Positions 1 through 8,075 of a stretch of 31,989 nt of DNA are shown here, piece after piece. Positions within the stretch are counted from its first letter, which is position 1. The number at the start of each line of letters is the position of its first letter. Source of the DNA: JBGQDM01 sp041495845 (GTDB taxonomy: Bacteria > Acidobacteriota > Terriglobia > Terriglobales > Acidobacteriaceae); contig JBGQDM010000027.1 of the NCBI GenBank assembly GCA_041495845.1, positions 1 through 31,989 of the forward strand, given 5' to 3'. Position numbers and translations under genes: made by a program. Below the pieces are notes generated by a model. That model saw only the letters and a list, made by a program, of their open reading frames with translations. It did no database searches and was not told where the DNA came from.

Positions 1-441
1 CACAGCGGACGGGTCAGAGATTTTTGCCAGCAGCAGACGCGGCACGCAGGCAAACTCGGCGTGCACGGCATAGCCGGCTCCGGAGCAAGCCACGGCATCG
101 CCGACGGCAATGTCGGTCACGTCTTCGGCCACAGCGATTACCTCACCCGAGCTGCTGTAGCCAACGGCGAGCGGCTGGTCGAGGCGGCTCTGGACGGCTC
201 CCAGAGTGGGGAACACGCCGTCACGGCGGACTTTGTTGAGCACTTCGCGCACCAGGTCGGGACGCGAGCGGGCCTTGTCGAGCAAGCTCTTGCGCGCGAA
301 TTCAGAAGCGGCGCGCTCGGTGCCGGCGGAGACTACAGACGCGCGGATGCGAACCAAGGCGCAGCCGGGAAGAAGCTGGGGCGCGGGAACTTCGGCGACG
401 GCAATCTCGCCGGTGCGCGCGTTCTGCAGCAGCTGTTTCAT
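1..441 (-). CDS. Zinc-type alcohol dehydrogenase-like oxidoreductase, N-terminal part (cut by window edge)
   Basis: Only the first 147 codons are present; the gene runs off the left edge. The protein begins MKQLLQNARTGEIAVAEVPA and continues with a GroES-like medium-chain dehydrogenase domain, including VSAGTER (about residues 37-43), DQPLAVGYSSSGEV (about 88-101) and VGDAVAC. This start is typical of long polysaccharide-locus proteins that join a zinc-dependent dehydrogenase to a Gfo/Idh oxidoreductase domain, but the second domain would lie outside the window. The ATG overlaps the asnB stop as ATGA, so it is probably translationally coupled and last but not necessarily final in the GT2-asnB operon. 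By family it would oxidise or reduce a nucleotide sugar or sugar alcohol; the substrate is unknown. The family call is fairly sure, the two-domain architecture is inference. Confidence 0.75.
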   Translation of the reverse strand, partial: MKQLLQNARTGEIAVAEVPAPQLLPGCALVRIRASVVSAGTERAASEFARKSLLDKARSRPDLVREVLNKVRRDGVFPTLGAVQSRLDQPLAVGYSSSGEVIAVAEDVTDIAVGDAVACSGAGYAVHAEFACVPRLLLAKISDPSAV

Positions 442-2423
442 GCTGTCGCCGCCGGTTGTGCGGCCAGGGCGCTGTCGCTGAATTCCCTGTGGCCGCCATC
501 GAGAAACAGGCGCATCCAAATTTCCAGAGTGAGGAACTGCCAGATTTGCATCGACCAGTCGTGTTGGCCGCTCCGATGCTGGTCAATGAAGGCGCGCACC
601 ACCGCTGGCTGGAACAACCCGCGCCGGCGAATCTGTTGCTCGCTGAGCAACTCGTCCACCATCGGCCTGAGGTCGTGGGCCAGCCAGTAGTCAATGGGAG
701 CAAAGAAACCGGCTTTGGGTTGGCGCAGCACTTCTTCGGGGAGCAAATCGCGCATGGCGCGACGGAAGATGTGTTTCGTCTGCGGCCGCAGCGTGCCTTT
801 CAGCTTCCATTTCGGCGGTATCTGCGTGGCGGCAAACTCCGCGAATTCGTAGTCCAGGAACGGCACTCGCACTTCCACTGAAGACGCCATGCTCATCTTG
901 TCGTTGTAGGTCAAATTCAAGCTGGTCATGAAGGCCTTGGTATCAAGATAGAGCATTTGGTTGAGGAAATCCGCATCTTCGACACGAGAAAAATAGTCGC
1001 GATGGCGGGCCGCTGGGTCGGCGTCACCGAACACGCCCGGCAAGCAGATTTGTTCGCGCTGGTCAGCATCGAGATAAGTGCAGTTCATCAGGAAGCGTTC
1101 CCGCGGAGGAAGTGAAGCACTGCGAGCCATCTTGCGGGCCAGGCGCAACCGGCCTTTGAGGGCGCTTCCACGAAGATTGGGCAGGCGCTGCATGGAGGGA
1201 TCCAAAAGACCACGCCGCAGCAGGCTGGGCAGATAGCGGTATTTTCTGGCCCACAAATCAGCGGCGTGTTTGCGGTAACCCGCGAACAATTCATCGCCGC
1301 CAACTCCGGAGAGCAACACGGTGGCGTCCTGGCGCGCCTCGCGGCACACCAGATAAGCGGCGATGATGGCGGGATCCGCCACCGGCTCATCCATATGCCA
1401 GAGAAGTTTTGGTAAGAGCGCGGCGACGTCCGGCTCCACCACAAGGTTATGGTGGGTGCAACCAAAACGGCGCGCAGCGCGGGCTGCGACGTCAGGATCG
1501 TCGAGCGTAGTTTCGCCCACGCGGTACTTCTGGGGGAACGTAACCGTGTAGGTGGAAACAGGATGACTGGAAGCGCGCACCATGCCGGCAACGATGCTGG
1601 TGGAATCGAGGCCAGCGCTGAGAAACGCGGCCACGGGAACATCGCTGACCATCTGCGCCCGCACCGACTGCAGGAAGCGCTCGCGAGTTTCTTCGGCAAG
1701 GTCCGCCTCGGAGCGCGGGAAGCGGTGAGTGGCTGAGGGAAAATGCAGGTCCCAGTATTGCGTCATCTGGAAGTTGCCGTCTTTCCAGATGGCGTAGTGG
1801 CCGGCGGGCAGTTTGAAAATCCCGCGAAACATGGTGGCGGGATCCGGCACCCAGAGAAATGTCAGGTACTGCTGCAAGGCTTGCAGATCCATTTCCGGAT
1901 GGATTTCCGGGACTTCCAGCAGCGCTTTGACTTCCGAAGCGAAGGCCAGGCCGCCGTGGCGCTGGGCGTAGTAGAGGGGCTTGACGCCGAAGTGGTCGCG
2001 CGCCAGAAATAGAACCGGGCTGCCCGAGCGCAGATCGCAGACGGCGAAGGCAAACATTCCCTTGAGGCGCTTGACGCATTCCGGACCCTCGTGCTGGTAG
2101 AGGCGCAGCACGACTTCGGTGTCGGTCTGCGAGCGGAATTGATGGCCCTGAGCAGCGAGTTGGCGGCGGATCTCGGCGAAGTTGTAGACCTCGCCGTTAT
2201 AGGTGATCCAGAGGGTGCGGTCTTCATTGGCCATGGGCATGTGGCCGAGGGCGGAAAGGTCGAGGATGGCGAGGCGGCGACTGCCCAGGCCAATAAAGGC
2301 ACCGTCTGGAGAACGATGTTCCCAGACGCCAGAGTCATCGGGGCCGCGATGCGCCTGCACCTGGGTCATGCGGTGCAGCACGTCGCCGTTTCCCAGATTG
2401 GCCAAGCCGCTGATTCCGCACAT
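438..2423 (-). CDS. asnB: Asparagine synthase (glutamine-hydrolysing)-type amidotransferase
   Basis: A 661-residue AsnB-family protein. Start chosen so that Cys2 follows Met (MCGISG), since Cys2 is the glutamine-hydrolysing nucleophile of class II amidotransferases; the open frame continues 271 codons upstream inside the GT2 gene, but that part is a shadow. Residues 2 to about 200 are the glutaminase domain (RGPDD at 26-30, NGE at 76-78). Residues about 240-640 are the ATP-pyrophosphatase synthetase domain, with the P-loop FLSAGLDS (267-274; the usual family form is SGGLDS) and a later SGVGGDE motif. Family role: transfer of glutamine ammonia to an ATP-activated carboxylate. In polysaccharide loci such proteins often are thought to amidate sugar carboxylates such as uronic acids rather than make asparagine. 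It starts 5 bp after the GT2 stop and overlaps the next gene by 4 bp. Confidence 0.93.
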   Translation of the reverse strand: MCGISGLANLGNGDVLHRMTQVQAHRGPDDSGVWEHRSPDGAFIGLGSRRLAILDLSALGHMPMANEDRTLWITYNGEVYNFAEIRRQLAAQGHQFRSQTDTEVVLRLYQHEGPECVKRLKGMFAFAVCDLRSGSPVLFLARDHFGVKPLYYAQRHGGLAFASEVKALLEVPEIHPEMDLQALQQYLTFLWVPDPATMFRGIFKLPAGHYAIWKDGNFQMTQYWDLHFPSATHRFPRSEADLAEETRERFLQSVRAQMVSDVPVAAFLSAGLDSTSIVAGMVRASSHPVSTYTVTFPQKYRVGETTLDDPDVAARAARRFGCTHHNLVVEPDVAALLPKLLWHMDEPVADPAIIAAYLVCREARQDATVLLSGVGGDELFAGYRKHAADLWARKYRYLPSLLRRGLLDPSMQRLPNLRGSALKGRLRLARKMARSASLPPRERFLMNCTYLDADQREQICLPGVFGDADPAARHRDYFSRVEDADFLNQMLYLDTKAFMTSLNLTYNDKMSMASSVEVRVPFLDYEFAEFAATQIPPKWKLKGTLRPQTKHIFRRAMRDLLPEEVLRQPKAGFFAPIDYWLAHDLRPMVDELLSEQQIRRRGLFQPAVVRAFIDQHRSGQHDWSMQIWQFLTLEIWMRLFLDGGHREFSDSALAAQPAATA

Positions 2424-2428
2424 GAAGG

Positions 2429-3370
2429 TTAGCGCGCTCCCTGCATTCGTAATTCGTAAACCTTGGCCTTGATGTGGAAAAACTGAATCCCCTGCAGGGC
2501 GCAATAAATCAGGCCGGGAGTGCCATCCAGAAAACCCAGGCACCAGACATACTTGTAGAGAAAGAACAGCGCAGGAGAGCCGGGCAACCCCAGGAATTTT
2601 TTCTTGAACCAGCGCCGGCGTTGGGCCTGCGTGCCCAAGAGGCGCGGCGGAAGTTCTGTTTCGGGGTTGCCCTGCAGCCAAACCTTGGCTTCCCAGTTGG
2701 AGTATTCGTCGTGCTTGCGAATGTAATGGGAGAGCGATTCCACGTTGTGATGGAGCAGCGGATGCTTGATCCGCGCAGTGGGTCCGTCGACCACAATGTG
2801 TTCGTGAACCTCCATATCGCACATGGAAGTGTCCTGGCTGGCGAGGCGGCATTCGAAGTGGCCAGCGCCTCGGCGAAAGAGAGCGAGCTTCTGAAAACTG
2901 GCGCCGGAGTGGCGCAATTGCCGGCCGAGAAAATACATGTCGAGGGACAGGTAGTAGCCGCGGATGGTGGGATCGAAGACGGCGCGGCCGATTTCCGCGG
3001 CCAGAGCCGGAGTCAGTACTTCGTCGGCGTCGAGGAGCAAAATCCAGGGCTGCGCCAGCGGCAGGTTGTCCATGGCCCATTGCCGCTTCTTGGGCCACCC
3101 GCCTTGATAACAAAACTGAACGACAGTGGCGCCAAACGACTGGGCAATCGCAGCGGTGCCATCGGTGCTGCCGGAATCGATGACAAAAACCTCCGTAACG
3201 TTGCGCAGGGACTCGAGGCAGCGCGGCAAATGGCACGCCTCGTTGCGGGTGGCAACAATGACGCTGAGCGGCAACAGGCCGACAGAGGCAGCGGTCGGCG
3301 TGGCTGCGATCTCGGTTAAGTTCGGCATCGTGGAGAAACTCGCATCTTGCAATGGCCAGGAAAGTTTCAT
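2429..3370 (-). CDS. Family 2 glycosyltransferase
   Basis: A GT-A fold, family 2 glycosyltransferase of the WaaE/KdtX-like type. The core starts PLSVIVATRNEA, followed by VIDSGSTDGT (nucleotide binding) and LLLDADEVLTP (DxD-like metal/nucleotide site). A later CDMEVHEHIVVDG stretch and basic, aromatic C-terminal helices (RRRWFKKKFLGLPG, FFLYKYVWCLGFLDG) suggest membrane association. The start is ambiguous: ATG 3370 has AAGG four bases upstream and gives 313 residues; ATG 3328 gives a tight start (MPNLTE) 14 residues later; an upstream ATG at 3445 would leave almost no room for a promoter against the divergent methyltransferase. First gene of the small minus operon with asnB. It probably adds one sugar to a lipid-linked or lipopolysaccharide acceptor; donor and acceptor unknown. 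Confidence 0.85.
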   Translation of the reverse strand: MKLSWPLQDASFSTMPNLTEIAATPTAASVGLLPLSVIVATRNEACHLPRCLESLRNVTEVFVIDSGSTDGTAAIAQSFGATVVQFCYQGGWPKKRQWAMDNLPLAQPWILLLDADEVLTPALAAEIGRAVFDPTIRGYYLSLDMYFLGRQLRHSGASFQKLALFRRGAGHFECRLASQDTSMCDMEVHEHIVVDGPTARIKHPLLHHNVESLSHYIRKHDEYSNWEAKVWLQGNPETELPPRLLGTQAQRRRWFKKKFLGLPGSPALFFLYKYVWCLGFLDGTPGLIYCALQGIQFFHIKAKVYELRMQGAR

Positions 3371-3461
3371 CTTACCTTGGAACCGGGGTGAGTCGGCAGA
3401 CGGAAAAGGCGTGGCCCGTGGCAGTTCTGAGGCCTGTGTTAGCATCGGTTCGGTTTTCCGC

Positions 3462-4286
3462 TTGACTCATCCTGCACCAACCCCCGGCTTGAAAGACGAA
3501 GTGCGGCGCTTTTGGGATGCCGAGCCTTGTGGCACGCGTTACCTGGAAAGCGCAGAAGATTTCGTGGCCCATACCCGCTCGCGCTACGCGCTGGAGCCTT
3601 ACATTGAGAGGTTCGCCCAGTTCGATCGGGCGCGCGGACTGCGCGTGCTGGAAATCGGCGTGGGCATGGGCGCCGACTACGTGAGATGGCTGCAGGCGGG
3701 GGCGCGGGCGGCCGGAGTGGACTTGTCTCGAGGTTCGCTGGAGCGGGCGCACAGTCGTTGCCAAATGATGGGCATGACGCCAACCTTGTGCCAGGCGGAT
3801 GCGGAGCGTCTTCCTTTTCCCGACGGCACGTTCGACCTGGTGTATTCCTACGGCGTGCTGCATCACAGCCCGGATACCCCACGCTGTGTGCAAGAAGTGT
3901 TCCGCATCTTGAAGCCGGGTGGACAAGCGCGGCTCATGCTCTACCACCACCCCTCACTCACCGGCTTGATGCTGTGGCTGCGTTACGGGTGGTGGCGAGG
4001 AAAATCGGTGCGGCAGGCGGTTTACGGACATTTGGAGAGCCCGGGAACAAAAACTTATACCGCTGCCGAGATCCGCGCGATGATGAGCGGATTTGGAAAC
4101 CTGCACCTGGAACAGGTGTTCAGCCCCGGGGATCTGTTGTTGCATCAGCCTTCAGCGCGCTTTCGCGGGTCGCTCTACCGGCTAGCCTGGAAGCTCTATC
4201 CGCGCTGGATGGTCCGACGCCTGGGGCGCAGGCTGGGTTTATTTCTGCTCATCACGGCTGAGCGGCCGGCGCGGGAAGTCTCCTGA
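3462..4286 (+). CDS. Class I SAM-dependent methyltransferase (start uncertain)
   Basis: A Rossmann-type SAM methyltransferase. Visible motifs are motif I VLEIGVGMGADY, the acidic end of strand 2 (AGVDLS), an AERLPFPDGTFDLV segment typical of Methyltransf_11 proteins, YGVLHHSPD, and RILKPGGQARLM. The conserved family start (KDEVRRFWD) begins just after 3489, yet there is no ATG in frame nearby. TTG 3462, TTG 3489, GTG 3501 and GTG 3411 are all possible, and none has a convincing ribosome-binding site; I report 3462 as a compromise (274 residues). It is the only plus-strand gene among the left-hand minus-strand blocks, divergent from the GT2 gene and convergent with the GT4 gene ending at 4355. 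Likely methylates a sugar or lipid in the same surface glycan; the substrate cannot be told from sequence. Confidence 0.82.
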   Translation: MTHPAPTPGLKDEVRRFWDAEPCGTRYLESAEDFVAHTRSRYALEPYIERFAQFDRARGLRVLEIGVGMGADYVRWLQAGARAAGVDLSRGSLERAHSRCQMMGMTPTLCQADAERLPFPDGTFDLVYSYGVLHHSPDTPRCVQEVFRILKPGGQARLMLYHHPSLTGLMLWLRYGWWRGKSVRQAVYGHLESPGTKTYTAAEIRAMMSGFGNLHLEQVFSPGDLLLHQPSARFRGSLYRLAWKLYPRWMVRRLGRRLGLFLLITAERPAREVS

Positions 4287-4313
4287 GTTGAAGGTATGAA
4301 CTTTGGCGCGCGA

Positions 4314-4336
4314 CGCACCCGAAAGATTTTGGTGCG
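4314..4336. terminator. Possible bidirectional terminator hairpin between convergent genes
   Basis: Six-base arms CGCACC and GGTGCG flank an 11-base loop that itself contains AAA and TTT and may extend the pairing. It lies in the 68 bp gap between the stops of the convergent methyltransferase and GT4 genes, where a shared terminator is expected. No clear T-run follows on either strand, so a factor-independent role is uncertain. Confidence 0.3.
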
Positions 4337-4354
4337 GTCATTATCATCACGCGG

Positions 4355-5515
4355 TCACGGTATTAGGGATTCCGCTAGTTCGAGTACTTGCTCGGCATGG
4401 CGCTGCCAACTGAAGTGGGTGGCGCGAGCGAGCCCACGTTTCGACATCGTCTGCATTTGCTCCGGCGAGGCGAGCACGGAAGCAACTGCGCTCGCGAGAG
4501 ACTCCGAGGAAAAAGTATCGAAAAACACGCCGGCATCGCTACATACCTCGCGATGCACCGGCAGGCCGGAAGCAACAACGGGCAGACCGCTGGCCATGGC
4601 TTCGACCAAGGGGTGGGCGAAAGTCTCTGTATACGCCGGGGTGACGTAAAGGATCGCGGCACGGTAGAGGTGATGCAACTGGCGGTAGGGCACCGCCCCG
4701 AGTTGGATGACCTCATCCGCGATGCACAGCTGCTCTACGAGCCGCGCCGCGGGCTCGACATCATAGTTGCCGGGATTCTGGCCGGGTGCGAGCTTGCAGG
4801 TAAGGAGCAAGGCAATCCGGCGCGGAGCCAGCCGCTCACGCAATAGGGGAAGGGCGCGCAGCAGAGTTTCAAAGTTGCGATAGTAGTTGTAATGGCTGAC
4901 GAAAAGCAGCCGGGTGCAGTCCTGGGTCGCTGCCAACCGTTGTGCGATGGCGGGGTCGAGCGGTGCTGGGTCGGCTCGAAATTCCTGGGCGTCAAAGCCA
5001 TGGGCGATCACACGCACATCGCGCGCTGCCCAGCGGCGCAGCACGCCGGCGAACGCCTCGCTGGGGGCAACCGTGCAATTGGCCCAATGGATGGAAGCGC
5101 GGGCCAGGCGGGACTTGATGGCATTCTCCAGCAGCATCCCGTACTCACGGCGGCGCCAGAGGTCGGCGGTGAAATCTGCTGAGGTGTAGAGCGAGTTGCC
5201 GCTGAGCAAGATTTGCGGGACGGGAGAATTCCGCAGGGCAAAGTTCCCGGCGGAGAGCAACACATCTGCGCCGCTCTGGCGGATGAGCTCGGGGAGGCGG
5301 CGCTGCTCCTGCAGGAAGCGCCGCAGGGCGGAGCCGGCGGGTAGCGCAACGTAGGTAAGGTTGGGTTGCGGCCCAAGTTCGCGCCGCAGTTCGTCAGGCA
5401 CCAGCAAGGTGGTGTGGAGATCGGTTCTTCTGCTCAGCCAGGGAACCAGATTGCGAATGTAAGTGGGGCCACTGCCCGCGCTGGCGGCCAGAGCATTCAC
5501 AAACAGGCGGATCAT
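4355..5515 (-). CDS. Family 4 (GT-B) glycosyltransferase
   Basis: A 386-residue GT-B glycosyltransferase. Start MIRLFVNALAASAGSGPTY: a beta strand followed by a glycine/serine loop, standard for GT4 proteins. The C-terminal domain has LLFVSHYNYYRNFETLLRA (nucleotide-sugar domain entry) and the EX7E-type signature in VTPAYTETFAHPLVEAMASG, ending with a C-terminal GT-B crossover helix (SWQRHAEQVLELAE). The open frame runs 150 codons further upstream but only as a shadow of the ligase gene. The ATG overlaps the stop of the ligase gene as ATGA, so it is the last member of a four-gene coupled operon. It adds one sugar of the repeat unit, probably on the cytoplasmic face; no signal peptide is present. 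The donor sugar is unknown. Confidence 0.88.
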   Translation of the reverse strand: MIRLFVNALAASAGSGPTYIRNLVPWLSRRTDLHTTLLVPDELRRELGPQPNLTYVALPAGSALRRFLQEQRRLPELIRQSGADVLLSAGNFALRNSPVPQILLSGNSLYTSADFTADLWRRREYGMLLENAIKSRLARASIHWANCTVAPSEAFAGVLRRWAARDVRVIAHGFDAQEFRADPAPLDPAIAQRLAATQDCTRLLFVSHYNYYRNFETLLRALPLLRERLAPRRIALLLTCKLAPGQNPGNYDVEPAARLVEQLCIADEVIQLGAVPYRQLHHLYRAAILYVTPAYTETFAHPLVEAMASGLPVVASGLPVHREVCSDAGVFFDTFSSESLASAVASVLASPEQMQTMSKRGLARATHFSWQRHAEQVLELAESLIP

Positions 5516-6930
5516 GGCGAGGGAAAGCCGGAAGGCGAGAAAGGACCGGGAACGTACTGCAGACTGGGCTCCGGCGCAACGCTGGCACCCGCAGCGCCGG
5601 GTGCAAGATCGATGAAGATGAAGGCGATGGACCAGTAGAAAACACAGAGGTAATAACCCACGGCCAGCAACCAGTCTTCGAAGCCGGCGTGCACCGCGCC
5701 TGCGATCAGAATGAGGATCAGAGGCACGGCCGGATGCTTGATCTGGCCGGAGTGACGGAGCCAGAGCAGAGCTCTCCAAGTCGAGGCGGCGAGGTAGATC
5801 AGCAAACCAAGGAACGGGAGTATGCCCAGCAGCCCCATCCACTCGATCAGTTGCAAGTAGCTGGTTCCGTGCTCGCGTTTGGTTTCGGTGCTCGAAGAGA
5901 AACGGCCGAAATACAGACCCGGATCTTCGCCGGAGGGGCTGGTGCCAAAACCTGTGCCAAACCATGGGTTCTCGCGGATGGAATTCATGGTCTGTCGCCA
6001 GGGTCCGGCGCGGGAACCGATCAGGCCTTCGGCCTCATGTCCTTTATAGACGAGCTTGTCTTCAACGCTCCGGGCTAGCTCAAGAAGGCGGTCGGGCGCC
6101 ACCATGCCGAAGGCGCCGATGGAGATCGCCACTACCAGTGTCATCTTCATCAGCAGCCGATGTTGCCGCAAAACGAAGGACACGAAGAACACTGCGACCA
6201 GCGTGCCGAGAATGGCAGCACGGGCCTGGCTGAAAAGTAACAGCGCCAGCGCCAACGCGAGCAGGGTTGTTCTTCGCGCCCGCACCATGCCGGGACTGCC
6301 GGTAAGGGCGCTCCAAAAGAGCAGGGGCACGCAGATGACCCCGGCGACCGCGCCGAGGGAGTTGGGATTTCCCAGCACGGGGAAGCCGGCGAGAAAATAG
6401 CACACGGAGAAAAATGCAGTCAGTAGTTCGGCCGCCAGCACCATGGATTCGATGAACTTTTCTTCCCTGCCCAGGGCACAGACTCTAGCCCCGGTGGCAG
6501 CAAAGAGAAACAGCAAGAGCAGGCTCGATGACTTGCGGAAGGCCATCTCCGGAAACAGCGACACGCTGGCGGATACCAGCGCGGAGAGCACGCAGAAGAG
6601 GGCAATGAGATGAAAAAGGCCGAAATGTTTTTGCGTTGCCTGCATCCACAACAGGTAGCCAGCACCCGCCCCCACGGCCAAGACCAGCCAGCGGCCCACC
6701 GTCCCCGCACCCTGCATGGGGACGTGCATTCCGGCCAGAAAAAACGCGCCCATCAGGAGGAAGAAAAACGTCGTGCGGAAATGCCACAAACTGGCCAGTA
6801 GAATCTGCAGGAAGAGCAAACCTCCGAGATAGGTGAGGCTGGCGAAGTAACCAGGGCGAGCATGCGCCAAGAAAAACGCGCCGGCCAGCCCAATGACGAC
6901 TGCGGCCGCCACGACCCAACGCGTATTCAT
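5512..6930 (-). CDS. O-antigen ligase/polymerase family membrane protein
   Basis: A 472-residue polytopic protein with about eleven hydrophobic segments, starting with VVAAAVVIGLAGAFFLA. A large periplasmic loop after mid-protein carries GSRAGPWRQTMNSIRENPWFGTGFG (shown in parts here: GSRAGPW and PWFGTGFG), the classic O-antigen ligase (Wzy_C) pattern of an arginine followed by an NPxxGxG-like motif, then HGTSYLQLIEWMG. Proteins of this family either ligate polymer to lipid A core (WaaL) or polymerise repeat units (Wzy); they cannot be separated by sequence alone. Lies between two GT4 genes with ATGA overlaps on both sides. A second member of the family is encoded at 25672-27018, so one may be the polymerase and the other the ligase. 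Inner membrane, acting on undecaprenyl-linked glycans on the outer side. Confidence 0.88.
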   Translation of the reverse strand: MNTRWVVAAAVVIGLAGAFFLAHARPGYFASLTYLGGLLFLQILLASLWHFRTTFFFLLMGAFFLAGMHVPMQGAGTVGRWLVLAVGAGAGYLLWMQATQKHFGLFHLIALFCVLSALVSASVSLFPEMAFRKSSSLLLLFLFAATGARVCALGREEKFIESMVLAAELLTAFFSVCYFLAGFPVLGNPNSLGAVAGVICVPLLFWSALTGSPGMVRARRTTLLALALALLLFSQARAAILGTLVAVFFVSFVLRQHRLLMKMTLVVAISIGAFGMVAPDRLLELARSVEDKLVYKGHEAEGLIGSRAGPWRQTMNSIRENPWFGTGFGTSPSGEDPGLYFGRFSSSTETKREHGTSYLQLIEWMGLLGILPFLGLLIYLAASTWRALLWLRHSGQIKHPAVPLILILIAGAVHAGFEDWLLAVGYYLCVFYWSIAFIFIDLAPGAAGASVAPEPSLQYVPGPFSPSGFPSP

Positions 6931-8075
6931 GAGAACCTCGCAGGGTGCAGACGGGCTACAGCATCCACCACCGCGGCCGCCCAGGCAGCTGGAGAAAACG
7001 CCTGAATCCGCTGCTGCCCCCGCGCGCCCATGGCCTGCGCTTGCGCGGGATGCAACGCGAGAGCGCGCATGGCCTGCGTCAGCATGGCAACGTTTTTCGG
7101 CGGGACAAGAATCCCGTTGTCCTCGTGTACGAGGTCAGCGGCACAACCGGCAACCTGGCTGGCAATCACCGCCGCGCCACACGCCATGGCCTCATTCACC
7201 ACGAGTCCCCAAGGATCGCTGAAGGTCGGAAACACGAACGCCTCCGACAAAGCATAATACGGCGCGAGTTCTCGCGGCTGGACAAATCCAGCGAAACTCA
7301 CTTGGCCTTCGAGATGCGCGGCACGAGCCATCAGCGCAGCGCGACTGGGTCCGTCCCCGACAAACACCAAGCCCACTTCACGGCGGACGCGCTCCTCGAG
7401 GCTGGCATAGGCTTCCAGGAGGACAAACACTCCTTTTTGGGGGACCAACCGTCCAACCGAGACAAAGTAACGGCGCGGCAAATGCAGCGCGGCGCGGCAC
7501 GCGGCTTCCGATGAGCGCGCAGCTGCAGCCCGCGCCTCGAAGAAAGGCACGTCCACAGTACTGGGTGCGATGTAGATGCGTTCGGGGGGCACGCCGAAGT
7601 CGAACAAGTATTGGCGTGACGAAGTACCGGCAGCGAGATAAGCGGCACAGCGGCGAATGAACCAGCGTTTGGCAGCCTCCACCGGGAAATATCCGGCGCG
7701 AAAGTCGCTGGCGTTGCTCTCCGACCATAGGACCACTGGCACCTGGTGTCGGTGGGCCCAGCGCAACAGCTGCCACGACGCTACATAGCTGTAGCCGCCG
7801 CAGAGGATCACGTCGGGAGCGGCACGCGCGAGTTCAGCCGCGAGACCACGATTCAAGAGCACGTTGTAGGTTCCCAGCCGGCGCCGGAAATTTGGCAGCA
7901 CGCGATACGAAAACTGGATCTCGTCCTTGAGTACCTCCCACTGTCGCTGCGATGGGTCGGTCTCAGACAGAAAAATCACATGCAGGTCCACCTCTCCCCG
8001 GTTGGCCAACGCGTTGAAGACGGGAACCCTGTAGGGCGCGATGATCTCCGTAAGAATCACTACGCGGGGTCTCAT
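6927..8075 (-). CDS. Family 4 (GT-B) glycosyltransferase
   Basis: A 382-residue GT4 glycosyltransferase. The N-terminal domain begins VVILTEIIAPYRVPVFNALA, a pattern common to GT4 enzymes acting on lipid-linked acceptors. The C-terminal domain has YFVSVGRLVPQKGVFVLLEA (donor-domain entry, R and K near the phosphates), VFVGDGPSRAAL, and the EX7E-type signature in FPTFSDPWGLVVNEAMACG, followed by GILVPPKN. No signal peptide or membrane segments. Start ATG 8075 overlaps the previous stop as ATGA, and its own stop overlaps the ligase start in the same way. It should add one sugar to the growing lipid-linked repeat unit in the cytoplasm; the specific sugar is not predictable here. Confidence 0.92.
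   Translation of the reverse strand: MRPRVVILTEIIAPYRVPVFNALANRGEVDLHVIFLSETDPSQRQWEVLKDEIQFSYRVLPNFRRRLGTYNVLLNRGLAAELARAAPDVILCGGYSYVASWQLLRWAHRHQVPVVLWSESNASDFRAGYFPVEAAKRWFIRRCAAYLAAGTSSRQYLFDFGVPPERIYIAPSTVDVPFFEARAAAARSSEAACRAALHLPRRYFVSVGRLVPQKGVFVLLEAYASLEERVRREVGLVFVGDGPSRAALMARAAHLEGQVSFAGFVQPRELAPYYALSEAFVFPTFSDPWGLVVNEAMACGAAVIASQVAGCAADLVHEDNGILVPPKNVAMLTQAMRALALHPAQAQAMGARGQQRIQAFSPAAWAAAVVDAVARLHPARFS

Noticed and set aside
2424..3236. In-frame extension of asnB upstream to give a 932-residue protein
   Set aside because: It overlaps the GT2 gene on the same strand in another frame, has no domain, and would bury the Cys2 nucleophile that must be N-terminal.
5516..5965. 150-codon upstream extension of the GT4 gene
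   Set aside because: It is a shadow of the O-antigen ligase gene; the MIRLF start at 5515 with an ATGA overlap fits the family.
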